From: Amblyomma americanum
Taxonomy: Eukaryota; Arthropoda; Arachnida; Ixodida; Ixodidae
Length of the DNA stretch: 64,000 nt
Assembly: GCF_052857255.1 (NCBI RefSeq)
Contig: NC_135500.1
Location: forward strand, 54,275,272-54,339,271
Reading direction: 5' to 3'
Under the pieces are notes generated by a model. That model worked only from the letters and a program-made list of their open reading frames with translations, had not been told where the DNA came from and searched no databases. Shown here piece by piece: positions 9,252-20,102 of the stretch. The translations under genes were made by a program, and so were the position numbers. The stretch's first letter is position 1. Each line of letters opens with the position of its first letter.

Positions 9252-9414
9252 TAAATGGTTCTTGGCCAAAGGAAATGTCGCGGTATCCGTCTCGTATATC
9301 GTCGGACACTGAACCGCGCCGTAAGAGAAGGGATAAAGGAGGGAGTGAAAGAAGAAACTAAGAGGTGTCGTAGTGGAGGGCTCCGGAATAATTTCGACCA
9401 CCTGGGGATCTTTG
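9252..9414 (-). mobile_element. Ruka-like SINE, 3' half
   Basis: On the minus strand it runs from the GATCCCCAGGTGG core to the tail. It stops abruptly where a plus-strand copy begins, so the two are joined head to head with no spacer. Confidence 0.8.
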
Positions 9415-9722
9415 ACCCCCCCGGTGGCTCATTGCTTAGGGCGCTTGGGTACTGATCCGGAGTTTCAGGGAACGAACACGACCGCGGTGACTTCGTTTTT
9501 ACGGAGGCAAAACGGTAACGCGCCCGTGTGCTGTTCGATGTCAGTGCACGTTAAAGATCCCCAAGTGGTCGAAATTATTCCGGAGCCCTTCACTACGGTG
9601 CCTCTTTCTTCCTTTGTTCTTTCACTCCCTCCTTTATCTCTTCCTTTACGGCGCGGTTCATGTGTCGGCCGTATGTGAGTATGTGAGACAGATACTGCGC
9701 CATTTTCTTTCCCCCAAAATCA

Positions 9723-9759
<37 letters not shown>

Positions 9760-9763
9760 TAAA
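9415..9763 (+). mobile_element. Ruka-like SINE, full length, with (ATT)n tail
   Basis: Box A (GGTGGCTCATTGCTTAGGGCGC) is recognisable. Box B has decayed (GGGAACGAACACG). The core and the CGCCATTTTC tail region are present. The tail runs into about 12 ATT units at 9723-9763, a microsatellite seeded by the SINE 3' end. Confidence 0.85.
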
Positions 9764-10826
9764 CTTCTAGTCCACTTTCTCTGAAACGCCTGTTATATTC
9801 TGATAACTTTTCGCAAGGATCCAGCCGGTATCCATGTTTTGAACCTACCTGCTAGCTTTCACTGAAGCTTGTGTAACAAATCTTATCATGTGTGGATCGT
9901 ATTCCAGGCGATCAGAACCACGCAGGCCAGAGCAAGAATCTTTATCTCTTGGCATCGCACTTCTACGCCTGTGATAGCTAACCAGGCGCCCTGAGCATGT
10001 CAGGTACATTCTCGAGGAACCGTCACAAGAACGTAGTAAATGTTGGCCGTACACTTGACAGGCAACGCGATCTGATATCGGGAAGCTTGCAGACAGGGCC
10101 ATATTTGTTTGCTTAGATGTGGGAGGTGCACAACAAATCATCAGGGGATTTTTGAATGCGGTGCGTTGACAGTGGTGCGTCAGCAGCGGAGCGCTGCGCG
10201 TGCCAGCCCAGAGTTGCGCTTGTGCACATGCGAATGGTGTGTGCAAGGCGAAGACGGAGAGCAGGAGCGGAGAGCAGACGTGTTAGAAAACCGAAGTGTT
10301 GTGGGAAACAGTGCAATTGCGGTCGTGTCATTCAAGCTGGATGCGGCAGCCGTTGGACGTTGTGTCCGCGCTGCCGGGGAACTTCCTTGCATCACCGACG
10401 CGACTCCTGGGTTCCTTTCAATTTTGGAGGGGGCAGCCGATGGACTGAGGGTCCGTTTTGCCGAAAGGCTCCCTTGGATGGCCTGTGTGAAGCTTGCGGC
10501 GTTTCGGGACGCCGACGACGGGTCCTAGCAACACCTCTACTTCTGCTGCCAAGTTCTGCGGGCACACCACCACCACCACGGGAGAACACCGGCCTCCTCC
10601 TCTGGTCACTTTCGCTCCTACTACCACCTGGCTCTCTTCCACTGCTTCCTTCGACGCAACGCGAGCGACGCTTCGCACTGCATACACCCGTGTCCGTTGT
10701 GTCTGCAAGGCATTCACGCTTCACATGTGACGTTTAATATCTGGTGAACACTTTCCTTTAATCTGTAGTATTTTACGCGTGTTGAGTGTATGTTTTTCTT
10801 GTTTTCGTTTCCGTTTCATATCGGCC
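9764..10826. other. Unidentified stretch with GC-rich core
   Basis: Bases 10100-10700 are GC-rich and open in three frames at once, including a 193-codon ATG frame at 10156-10737 with several cysteines. Overlapping open frames on both strands point to base composition rather than a gene. No family is recognisable. Confidence 0.3.
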
Positions 10827-11655
10827 CTTTTCTATTAAATTATAAATACGTCTTCGTTTTGTTTTGACTGGTCTATCTGTTGTCTTTTTCGAACCTGCAC
10901 GCTATAGCGTTCTCTTTCGGAAAGTCGGGGATGCGCTACGAATTCGCGAAAAGATGTCACTGCATGGACGTAAGCAGAACGTGGGTGTTTTGTGGCTTCT
11001 GGGAGCCATTTTTGCGATATTGCTTCAGTTTACTTTGTCACTCTAACGTGTGGGGCATAGACACTTTTCAACTCTGATGAGAAAGTTTGTATGAAAAAGG
11101 CATGAATGGATGCCCCTCTCTTTAAATTAATGCAGACATCATATTCTCACTGATTAGGAGGCGTGTCTGAGACACAACTAATATTTTCGAAGTTGCGTCT
11201 TTCTAGACACCAACCCTTTCGCCGGCACCTTGTGAGCCGAACGCCGGAACCTAAAGCAGCAACGAAAAGCGACGAAAGAAACTGCGAAAAACCGGATTCA
11301 CGCAAGCTGAAAACGCAGATGTTCAAGTAAGTCGTATAGCAAGCACGTAGACGCGTTTCAAAGTAGGGGCCCACGCTTCGTAATGAACTCGTCATTTTTA
11401 CTGCCTTTTTCAGCCAGTCAGTGGGTAATGAATAGCGCACAAGACACTCCCTTCGTTTTAGCTGGCCTGTGAAAACATGAATGGGTGATACATCGGTACT
11501 ACTTAGTTTAAATTGGTGGATGAACTTGAAATTTCTAGGAAAAACCGGAGGCATTGGTTTGTTGAAAAGCATGGTTCATTTTATTAAAATCAGATGGCAT
11601 CTCGATTCCTGGTCGTTGCTGTCAGCTAATTAACACTGCTAATTAACATCACCCC
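10827..11655 (+). repeat. Unidentified dispersed repeat, copy 1 (uninterrupted)
   Basis: It matches 36481-37555 in the same orientation at roughly 85 percent by eye, with small indels. It starts at TTTTCTATTAAATTA and runs to CAGCTAATTAAC. No conserved reading frame was found. This copy lacks the SINE that splits the other one, so it represents the empty site. It could be a non-autonomous transposon or part of a segmental duplication. Confidence 0.8.
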
Positions 11656-11656
11656 T

Positions 11657-11752
11657 CGATGGAAACTTGAAATTTTGACCACCTGGGGTTCTTCAACGTG
11701 CACTGCCATCGCACAGCACACGGGCCCCTAGAATTGTGCCTCCATCAAAATC
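11657..11752 (-). mobile_element. tRNA-SINE fragment, second subfamily
   Basis: It shares GATGGAAACTTGAAATTTT and the CGCACAGCACACGGGCC core with the SINE at 37612-37786. The head is missing. Both copies lie at the same end of the dispersed repeat, so the SINE was probably there before the repeat was duplicated. Confidence 0.6.
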
Positions 11753-11791
11753 GGCGGTCAAGCGCAGTTGGAGTATAGAGAGTATCGTTTT

Positions 11792-12583
11792 GGCCGACGT
11801 AATGTCGCCGTGCAGCGCGCGCGCGCGCGTTACGCCGGAGTATAAACGCGTCTTAACAGAACCTGCGCTTTACCACTAAACAACGTATTCGGTGGCGGCA
11901 TCTATGGGTGCCACTGAAACCCCCCGCACACTCACTGAATTAAAAGAAGCCTGCCTCGAGGCTCGGAATGGAACAAGGGCCTCTCTAGGCGCATCTAGTG
12001 AATACAAAGGCGCATCTAGTGAATACACCCTTCCGATGCAGAAGTCTCCGCGCTTTCGCTACGTATATCCTGGCGTAACAGAGCTAGGCCATCAGCAATT
12101 TTTTCTTTGCAGCGCAGTTCTTTTACACTATAGGCTTGCACGTCGTAATGACGTTGGAGTTATGTTGCTACCTTGTAACCAAAATTTATGGGTTGTTCTA
12201 ACTTTACAAGTCCGCCGCTTTACGTGTGACGTTAACAGTTCACGGCCAATCATGAGATTCACGACCCAGCCCCGGACGCCGCCGACCAGACGACGGTGTT
12301 TGAGCTGAACGGGGGCCTGAAAGCTGCCGCTTATGTTTCACCCTGTGTAGGAGCACATGTTCAATGTAAAACGGTTACAGGCTATGAGATAACACGAAAA
12401 ATGCTGACGGTATTGGCACAGGCTTTTTTTAATCAGTGAGTGCGCGGGGAGTTTCAGTGGCTCTCATAGATGCCGCCACCTAACCTAACAGGTTGGTTAG
12501 AAGTTAAGCGCACGCTCTGCTAAGGCGCGTTTACACTCCGGCGTAACGGGCGCGCGCGCGTTGCACGGCGGCGTCACGTCGGC
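11792..12583. mobile_element. Foldback / long-TIR element, about 790 bp
   Basis: The arm 11792-11952 and the reverse complement of 12422-12583 align across their length at roughly 80 percent by eye. Shared blocks include GTTACGCCGGAGT, GGTGGCGGCATCTATG and GCCACTGAAAC. The outer ends carry alternating GC. The interior of about 470 bp has no transposase and contains a direct repeat of GGCGCATCTAGTGAATAC at about 11989-12028. I found no clear target duplication. It is a non-autonomous DNA element, and the superfamily is unknown. Confidence 0.7.
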
Positions 12584-13170
12584 CGTTCGGCGGCTGCGGC
12601 GCACTCTGACAGCACTGGAGGAAACTTGGAGCATGTCTCTATTAGGCGCCGAGTGCGCCAGCCGCCGCCGGCTCGGCCACAGCGGTTCGGCTCCGCGGCG
12701 AGGCGCACGTTGTGACGTCATGTGCCTCCTCGGAGCACCGCCACGGCGAAATCGCAAGTTCGCGGCCAGTAAAGCTTTCGCTTTAAATGTCGGCCGACAA
12801 TTACCATAATCGCTAATGCAAACTTTTCGTGCAGCAATTTGAGGTATTAAGTCGTAAGCGTTTCTTGGCTCATGAGTGGCGTGGATGGAAGTAGCAGACG
12901 GAAGCTGTCCGCGCAAACTGCCAATCAAAAGTTTAATCGTAAATAAAACAAAAATCCAAAAGTTCATTAAAGAACACTTTTTAAGCTACAAATATGTAAC
13001 GAAATAAAGGAACAAAAATAAATCAAACAATAAAAGAGCACAAAATGAAAACAAGTAAGAATAAAAAAGCAAGAATAAACACAAAATGGCAGAAAAAAGG
13101 AAAATGGAGGGAGCAAGAGGACAGTGAAAGGTTTTTCGCATTTACACTCCTAAGCAAAATGCAACTGAAA
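12584..13170. other. GC-rich then A-rich unidentified DNA
   Basis: Bases 12584-12780 are GC- and CpG-rich and include a palindromic GTGACGTCA. Bases 12930-13110 are strongly A-rich. The GC-rich part may continue the foldback element. I see no gene. Confidence 0.35.
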
Positions 13171-13362
13171 ATTGGCTTTTGGTGAAAGGAAATAGCTCAG
13201 TATCTGTCTCACATATCGGCGGGCACCTGAACCACGCCGTAAGAGAAGGAATAAAGGAGGTGCCGTAGTGAAGGGCTCCAGAATAATTTCGACCACCTGG
13301 GGATCTTTAACGAGCACTGACATCGCACAGCACACGGGCGCCTTTGCATTTCGCCTCCATCG
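13171..13362 (-). mobile_element. Ruka-like SINE, 5'-truncated
   Basis: On the minus strand it runs from CATTTCGCCTCCAT-type sequence, without the tRNA head, through the core to GCCAATTTTC. The pyrimidine-rich block is shortened compared with other copies. Confidence 0.75.
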
Positions 13363-16300
13363 TAAGGGTACAGTGTAGAAAAAGAGGGGAAGGCGACAAA
13401 CTGATGGGCAAACTTCTGTGGACCTCTCTCTCTCTCTCTCCTGGTTAACACACTCACAGGCTACAGGAACTCGGTGCCTGGGCAACGCTTGGCCAGGGTC
13501 ACCATTCATTCCCTCTTCCAAGCTTGTGCGAACGCCAGAGAATACTTCGCTCGCTTATCGCACTAAGTGGCTGCACCGAGGTTGTGCTGGCCGTTGGTCA
13601 AAATTTTGTGGAGCATGCCGATTTGGACGCTCCTTTATCAAGATGATGGCTGCCTCTTTCTAGTTCTCGTCTCTTGACGACCGTGTGTGTCGCGCGGGAT
13701 TTCAACAAAAATTGAGACCTGAGGAGTCTGACGCACCGTCGTCGTGTCGGCATGCAGAAGTGTGGGTATTGTGAGAAGTCCTGTGGTGCATCGCAAGGCT
13801 TGTGAGCGTGTTTTTTTGTCGCTTGTTGGATTTTACTTCTAAGAACGAAGCTCTGTTTGCTGGAGCCAAAGTGCGTTCGTAGAAAAATGCCTCGGGGTGT
13901 GCCAGACACCATTCAGGGTATAACACGAGCGGTTCTATTTCATGGAAAGAGATAGGTAATAAAACAATCATATTTCACTCCCTGATTTCTCATGCATATA
14001 TGAGGACACCTGTAGTGAAGCGAACAAGAAGCGGCTCCTTCGGTACGCCTAAGTTGAGGTAGACAAAAAAGATTTTATCTGCATAATTTCGCATGCTAAA
14101 AAACTTCTGTTTTTCAACAGTAAAACCTGAGCAGTTGTAGACCGTACTCAAATTACTGTCCTATATAATCAATTTCAGTGTTCGTAACTCATACACGTCG
14201 CTTTCAGAACAGGAACATAAAAATGTCGGTAGAATAAATTTATCACCAAGTTGCAACTGATGCAGCCGTCATTGCTAGTTAAAGGAGGATTGAACCTATA
14301 CCATACTAAGCCTTCCCGCCCTAATTTTTTTTTTCTTGCTGTTCTCTCCAACGCTACAAATTCTGAAAGATTATGGCAAAACTGCCATTTACCCTGCTTT
14401 GCCAGAAACGTTTTGATCTAGTCTTCACCGACGCCCCTCCAACCGCTTCGTAGAGTACGATCAATGAAATCCATTTGAAGGATGTGCCTGCAGTGGCCCT
14501 ACCTTAGCGTCGTCCCAAACCGTAAGCTGGGCCCGTTCGATATGTTTCGTAACAACCGCCCAACAGAGCTATCTATGGCTCTTCGATACAAGCGCTGACC
14601 AGTCATTTTAGTTCTCTCTAGCGTCTGTAGCAGTTCGCTTCTCGGAATTACGCCACTGAGGGCGTCTTACTACCGTGCAGCGTCTAAGTGGGACCCAGTC
14701 CACTCTCTGAAACCTCCACGGGGCTTCACGTTTGTCTACTTTCCCAACCCTTGTTAGAGTTCCACCGGGAGCCCACTAAGGCAAAGAAAACTGGAAGATG
14801 TCTATATAGTGAAGCTGCGGGGCTTACAGCTCAGCCGGCTTTTTCGCGCGGACATCTTTTTGCCGGAAAATGCCCTTTCGCAGGCAACCACAAAAGCAGG
14901 AATTGATCGCATCAGGTAAAGTGCACTCGTCGAGATGTGTGTTGACTTCAATTCATTCCTGCAGTGCGGCTTTGTGCAAAGTACGCTTGGCGTCATCTAC
15001 AGGCAGGCTTAGAATAGACGATTCTTACCACGTTTGCGCCCAGTTCGACCCTTGCCGGGTACCACACACATGGCTCGTCAATTGCGGTGATCAGCGACTA
15101 AAGGTGACGACTAACGTGAACAACCTTCTATATGCAAAGTGTGCTTGTTTGAATTTCGTCACTATCAGCCCTAACGTTGACAAACTATGATTTAACATTC
15201 GAGAGGTTATAATGCGCATTGCTGCAGCAAATATGTACAAGAGGGCCGAGTAAAAAAATGCTCGCGAATATTATTTTATTTCAGGCATTGAAAGTTTTGT
15301 TCATTTAATAAACGCTGTAAACAGGAGAAATCTTCAGTATTCCATAGAATAAGCTGTCGGTTTAGGCTATTCCTAACGCGAAAGGAAAAAGGCAAGGTAA
15401 CTTTTTTTAGACATTGGACAGTTAGCGACAAATTATTTTTGTTATCTGTGAAAGAGAAATAGCCGGTATCCACTTGCTTATATAACTCGTACTTTGCTTT
15501 CTTGAAGTGTTTGGCCATTTGCATCACTTAGTAATGCAGTACAGGGGGTTGCAAGAATGACTGCGGCTTCGAAGGAGTACCTGGTCGCATAACGCCTTCA
15601 GGAAAAATGCATGACAAATCATCGTATTAGCCAGAAGTTAGCTAATCACATATTTATTGGTGTTTGCTTTGAAATTGTGCTCTCAAGACATCCTCCTATT
15701 TTTATTCCTCTGTTCTCAAAAACGTTCGAAAAAATATTTTTTTTTGCTTCGGGAAAACCACACCCGGACACAGTTTAGAGACAGTGCAGAGTACCCTGGC
15801 ATCTTGCCCGTGAACTGTTTTCACAGAAAGCATGTAACAACCAACGTGAAATTAGTTAAAGAATAAAACCTTAGTGTAGTGTACGTTGATATCTCTTACA
15901 AAAAGTTTTAGCAGACAATGGGTCGACTGTCTACAGACTTTCTGTATACTTTTTGTACAAATAATTGTGAACATGAGAACTCGTCAGCACCGGTTCTGCG
16001 CTCTGGCAGCAAAAAACCAACAGTGAATATGTGGGCATATTGAAACAGCTCTGCAAGACTTGGTAGCCTTTTATTCGTGGCTACAGCCTATATCACCTCT
16101 AGCAGAGCAGCTTTCCTCTCCCAAAACACCTCATTACAAACAAAGTTCAGGTGTGGCGCCACAATAATAATGACTTTCGGATGAGTCACGACACATCACT
16201 CCTCCAGAAATGCTTCCAACGGTACGAACACCAGCATTTGCCCTCCTCTGACTGGCAGCTGCATTCTGTGTCGTATTGGTTGATAGGCATCGACACATGT

Positions 16301-17068
16301 CGTTCATTGGCTGTGGTATCAAAGGCAAGCTGAGCGAAAATAAAGAAGCAAAATAATGGAATAAAAATTAATCTTAACAAAAATTTTGCCCATAGTGGCA
16401 TGCACACAAAGGAAAAAAGAAGGAGCTTCAAATGACGGGTGCACCTCAGACGTCTTAGTATATTGCTATCCGCTTTACGGCCTGTACCTTTGGACGAGCA
16501 GGAACATGCGTGCTAATAGCAAAACAGCTAGCGTAAGCAAGCTTGCGAGAGTCCTTGCCCGAATAAAACCACGCGAATCTCAACCCCTGACGCGGCGCTT
16601 TTCACAGACCAGGCGTCGTGCGGATAGAAGAATACGAAATTCCGCGGGCCGACTTCGTGTTATCTAATTATATAACTTCGTGTTAGCTAATTTCGCCTCT
16701 GCGTGAATGCTCCGATCATGTGTTGAAGAGCGATACTGCCTGGCCAGATGAGGTACGCGCGGTCCTCAGTGTCTCATTCCCTCCACCAATGCCTCTTCTC
16801 GTCTCAGAGAGGTAGCTTTGATTATGCGCGCAGAACAACTCCAACTTTTCCAGCACCAGCTTGCGTGTTGAATAAAAGAGGTTATCTCTCTATGCCTATA
16901 CCTCTTCAGTACTGTTTAAATATGCTCTGCTTCGTTACCATTATGTCTAGAGTGTTAGGGGCTAACATGGCATGCAGAATACGGCCGCTGCAACGCCAAC
17001 AGGAGAAAATGTCAAACTCGCAGAAGACAAGACAAATGCTGAGTGTACCGAATGGTGTTTTTAATTTT
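13363..17068. other. Unassigned intergenic DNA
   Basis: It holds a (TC)n run at about 13425-13441 and many short frames without recognisable domains. I see no SINE, LINE or tRNA in it. Confidence 0.4.
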
Positions 17069-17311
17069 TGTTATTTGGTTTTTTGGGGAAAGGAAATGGC
17101 GCAGTATCTGTCTCATACATCGTTGGACACCTGAACCGCGCTGTAAGTGAAGGGATAAGAGAGGGAGTGAAACAAGAAAGGAAGTGAGAGGTGCCGTAGT
17201 GGAGGGTTCCGGAATAATTTCGACCGCCGGGGGATCTTTAACGTGCGCTGACATCGCACAGCACACGGGCGCCTTAGTGTTTTGACTACATAAAAACGCA
17301 GCCGCCGTGGT
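17069..17311 (-). mobile_element. Ruka-like SINE, 5'-truncated
   Basis: It ends within the GCCGCCGTGG part of the head. The core and tail (CCAAAAAACCAAATAAC on the minus strand) are present. It faces the plus-strand copy at 17346 across a spacer of about 35 bp. Confidence 0.85.
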
Positions 17312-17345
17312 ACATCCTGGATTTCATTTCTCGGTTCACTCTTAC

Positions 17346-17666
17346 GACCCGCCGCGGTGGCTCAGTGGTTAGGGCGCTCGACTACTGATCCGGAGTTCCT
17401 GGGTTCGAACCCGACCGCGGCGGCTGCGTTTTTATGAAGGCAAAACGCTAAGGCGCCCGTGTGCTGTGCGATGTCGGTGCACGTTAAAGATCCCCGGTGG
17501 TCGAAATTATGCCGGAGCCCTCCACTACGGCACCTATTTCTCTTTCTTCTTTCACTCCCTCCTTCATTCCTTCTCTTACGGCGCGGTTCAGGTGTCCAAC
17601 GATATATGAGACAGATACTGCGCCATTTCCTTCCCCCCCCCCCCAAAAAAAACCAATTATTATTCG
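17346..17666 (+). mobile_element. Ruka-like SINE, full length, with short target duplication
   Basis: A clean pol III-type head is present: box A TGGCTCAGTGGTTAGGGCG and box B GGGTTCGAACCC near 17401-17412. The core and a tail with C and A runs then AATTATTATT follow. CTCTTAC flanks it at 17339-17345 and 17667-17673. Confidence 0.9.
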
Positions 17667-18447
17667 CTCTTACCGAGCCAAGAGAGAAGGAATTAGTGCC
17701 AGGCTAATGGGAGATTGTGAATACAACAAAGTGTAACAGATGACGACAGAAACAACACGCTAGCAGAGCCCCACGTGCATAAAATAAAGCAATTTTCAAG
17801 ACCGACCAAAAAGTGCGACCAAGCTTCGGTAACAGAACGCAAAGGTCATTCCCAGGAACAAGATCTACACAGTAAGAAAAAAAGGAGGATAAATTAGAGG
17901 CAGAAAAAAAATAAAAACTGCCGTGAAAATGTTACGAGCAAGGAGGGACTGAAACTTTTCCATGTCCCAAATAAATTATAACTCTTCCACATTCCCTTCG
18001 GAATAGCTAAGTCGCTTTTCCGCCAATTTCATTTGTGGAGTAGTCGATGGTATCTTGAGAGCGTTAACCAAGCCTTTACTCCACTTTGTTGCTTCTACTT
18101 TTTATTTCCATCTAAATTTCTTTATTACTGTACTGCCCCTCTTCCTTCTACTCGATTTCCTAGTGGGCGCCCCGCATGGATTACTGGCAGGGGTTTAGAA
18201 ATTTGACCCTCGCTCATCTTTCTCCTGCATCTTTCCCCCAATAATTCAGAAATTAACTGGTCAAAACAAACACGATAAATACGTGACCCGCCAAACACCG
18301 TGATCTCTCCAATATGTCAATTTCCCTGGCATCCAAAAACACGAACTCGAACTGGAAAATAAATGTTACGACTTAGCAGCAACGTCCTAATGACTCAGTG
18401 ACTCTAAATAGAGGTTAAAACAACATTAAACGGATGTGAACACACTC

Positions 18448-18448
<1 letters not shown>
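17667..18448. other. Unassigned intergenic DNA
   Basis: AT-rich sequence with no coding frame or repeat that I recognise. Confidence 0.4.
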
Positions 18449-18478
<30 letters not shown>

Positions 18479-18690
18479 CTTCTTCTTCTTCTTCTTCTTC
18501 TTCTTCTTCTTCTTCTTCTTCTTCTTCTTCTTCTTCTTCTTCTTCTTCTTCTTCTTTTCCTTCTTCTTCTTCTTTTCCTTCTTCTTCTTCTTTTCCTTCT
18601 TCTTCTTCTTCTTCTTCTTCTTCTTCTTCTTCTTCTTCTTCTTCTTCTTCTTCTTCTTCTTCTTCTTCTTCTTCTTCTTCTTCTTCTTCG
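18449..18690. repeat. (TTC)n microsatellite, about 240 bp, at the 3' tail of LINE-A
   Basis: This is almost pure TTC on the plus strand, with three TTTTCC interruptions between about 18555 and 18600. On the minus strand it is (GAA)n directly after the LINE-A 3' UTR, so it probably grew from the LINE tail. Long GAA/TTC runs can form triplex DNA. Confidence 0.9.
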
Positions 18691-18800
18691 TAATCATGGC
18701 ACATACCCACGCAGGGGGATTGACTCCCTTCCTCTTCTTCTTCTTCTTCTTCACCCCAGGTATATGGCACATACCCACGCGAGGGGATTGACCAAGGTGT
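18691..18800 (-). repeat. Duplicated 3' terminus of LINE-A
   Basis: On the minus strand TCAATCCCCTCGCGTGGGTA (from about 18795) and TCAATCCCCCTGCGTGGGTA (from about 18721) both continue TGTGCCAT and are followed by GAA units. The LINE end plus tail is therefore present twice in tandem. This could come from slippage during reverse transcription or from unequal exchange between GAA tracts. Confidence 0.75.
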
Positions 18801-18959
18801 AGTTGAATAAGCAAAGAAGTTTCCATAGAAGATGACGAGAAAATTGTAGCACCAATCGCGAATTTTGAAAAATCAATAAATAAAAACAACATAACAATAT
18901 TTGCAGTTAAATAACAGAGAGCTAAATCCCTTGGCGTTCGCACCAAACGATAATAATAC

Positions 18960-19613
18960 TGCTAAAGATAAAGGGAGCCCTAACCTGGAGAGAGAGACCT
19001 CCAGGTAAATATTTGCCTGAAGTGCGAACTTTGGGCAGTAGAGGAGAAAATGGTCTAAAGATTAAACTTTCCCACATGCGTCACATAGGTTCGTCGGTGT
19101 CAACCCACACCTGCATACATATAAATTCAAACTTGGAATCCTGCACCGCAACCGCGTCACTGTTATCTCACACAGCCTGGATTTACACGAACGGATGTTC
19201 CAATTTTATGCTAAGTGCTGACTGATAGTCAGTGGTATTTAGTAAGGGATCTCGTAACCTGGCTGATATATGTAGGAACCGCTGAAACCTGGAAATCGCC
19301 AGCAGGCTGAAATTCGGGACGGGATGTGTCACTGACCCGTCAAGAGCCGACCTTGCTAAGTAATCAGCCACCTCATTTAAATGAATACCTGCATGGCCAG
19401 GGACCCAGACAAAACGGACCACCTTCAAAGTGCATGGGACAAAAAATCGCATGATATGGCTCAAAAAATCTTCTTGTGAAGTATCAAGGGAGACTAACAC
19501 TGACAAACAATCAGCGAGAATAATAACATGAGACACATGGCCATAAATTCCGCAAACAATATAGGAATATAATCTGGGATGCGGACAGAATAGCTCCATG
19601 CCAAATCTTTCGG
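18960..19613 (-). pseudogene. LINE-A ORF2, distal RNase H and C-terminal part
   Basis: Translated on the minus strand, DLAWSYSVRIPDYIP is followed by FAEFMAM with the catalytic E. After a frame change come VIILADCLSVLVSL (the D motif) and VRFVWVPGHAGIHLNEVADYLARSA. The C-terminal zinc region (CDACGK, then LLYCPKF) is frame-broken. The start of the domain (ATDASVNC with the first D) lies beyond LINE-B at about 23905. Together they form one RNase H cut in two. Confidence 0.8.
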
Positions 19614-19935
19614 CAGCGGCAGCGGCGGCGAGTGCACGAATATCAACACTCTGTTACTTTGTGCAGCTATCTTCGCTTCGCGCGACAACTTCAAGGCCCG
19701 CCTGGAGGGAAACCTGCCTAACAACCAGCCACTCCGAGTCCTGTGCCTGGTGTGTCCTTTTCGCGGACACTTTGGCCTGGGTGCATCGCGCCTGGGCTTC
19801 AACGGCCGCTGCTAGCGTCACCAAGCAGTGATTCCAGGCAACCCTACTCGGAAAAGTGACGCCCACCGTCGCGCACTTCGGCATCGGCAGCGGCGGCAAG
19901 TGCACGAATATCAACACTCTGTTACTTTGTGCAGG
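19611..19935 (+). repeat. Duplicated block in the LINE-B 5' UTR
   Basis: A segment of about 57 bp (CGGCAGCGGCGGC..., then ...ACTCTGTTACTTTGTGCAG) occurs at 19611-19665 and again at 19878-19934 with few differences. The offset is about 268 bp. Tandem 5' UTR units are known promoters in some LINEs. Whether these units are promoters is inference. Confidence 0.75.
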
Positions 19936-20102
19936 TTGGTGTTCTTTTTTTCAAGCAGTGTCCTGATATTGTACAGTCAATTTTGAACTGCCGTTTACCT
20001 GCCGAAGTCCTGAGTTTTAAGTCCGTGCTTTGTTTATGCAATTTATTGACTTGTGTTTTATTATCTTTTTTTTCTTGATTAAAGTGACTTGCAGAGTGAA
20101 AT

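Noticed and set aside
10109..10737. Overlapping frames of 139, 193 and 110 codons in a GC-rich block, one cysteine-rich
   Set aside because: Several frames on both strands are open at once, as expected from composition, and no domain is recognisable.
11147..11572. 141-codon minus-strand frame with a partial counterpart at 37266-37481
   Set aside because: The two proteins are less alike than their DNA, so there is no sign of protein-level constraint.
17346..17420. tRNA gene-like sequence with box A and box B
   Set aside because: It is the head of a SINE with the usual core and tail, repeated across the window. It does not fold into a standard isolated tRNA gene.
18426..18946. Long frames encoding poly-Glu, poly-Lys and poly-Ser proteins
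   Set aside because: They come from the GAA/TTC microsatellite, which is open in several frames on both strands.
19602..19608. ATGCCAA near both LINE-B edges as a target duplication
   Set aside because: Using it makes LINE-A RNase H join in a frame that lacks the expected motif (DLAWSYSVRI), so I regard it as chance.
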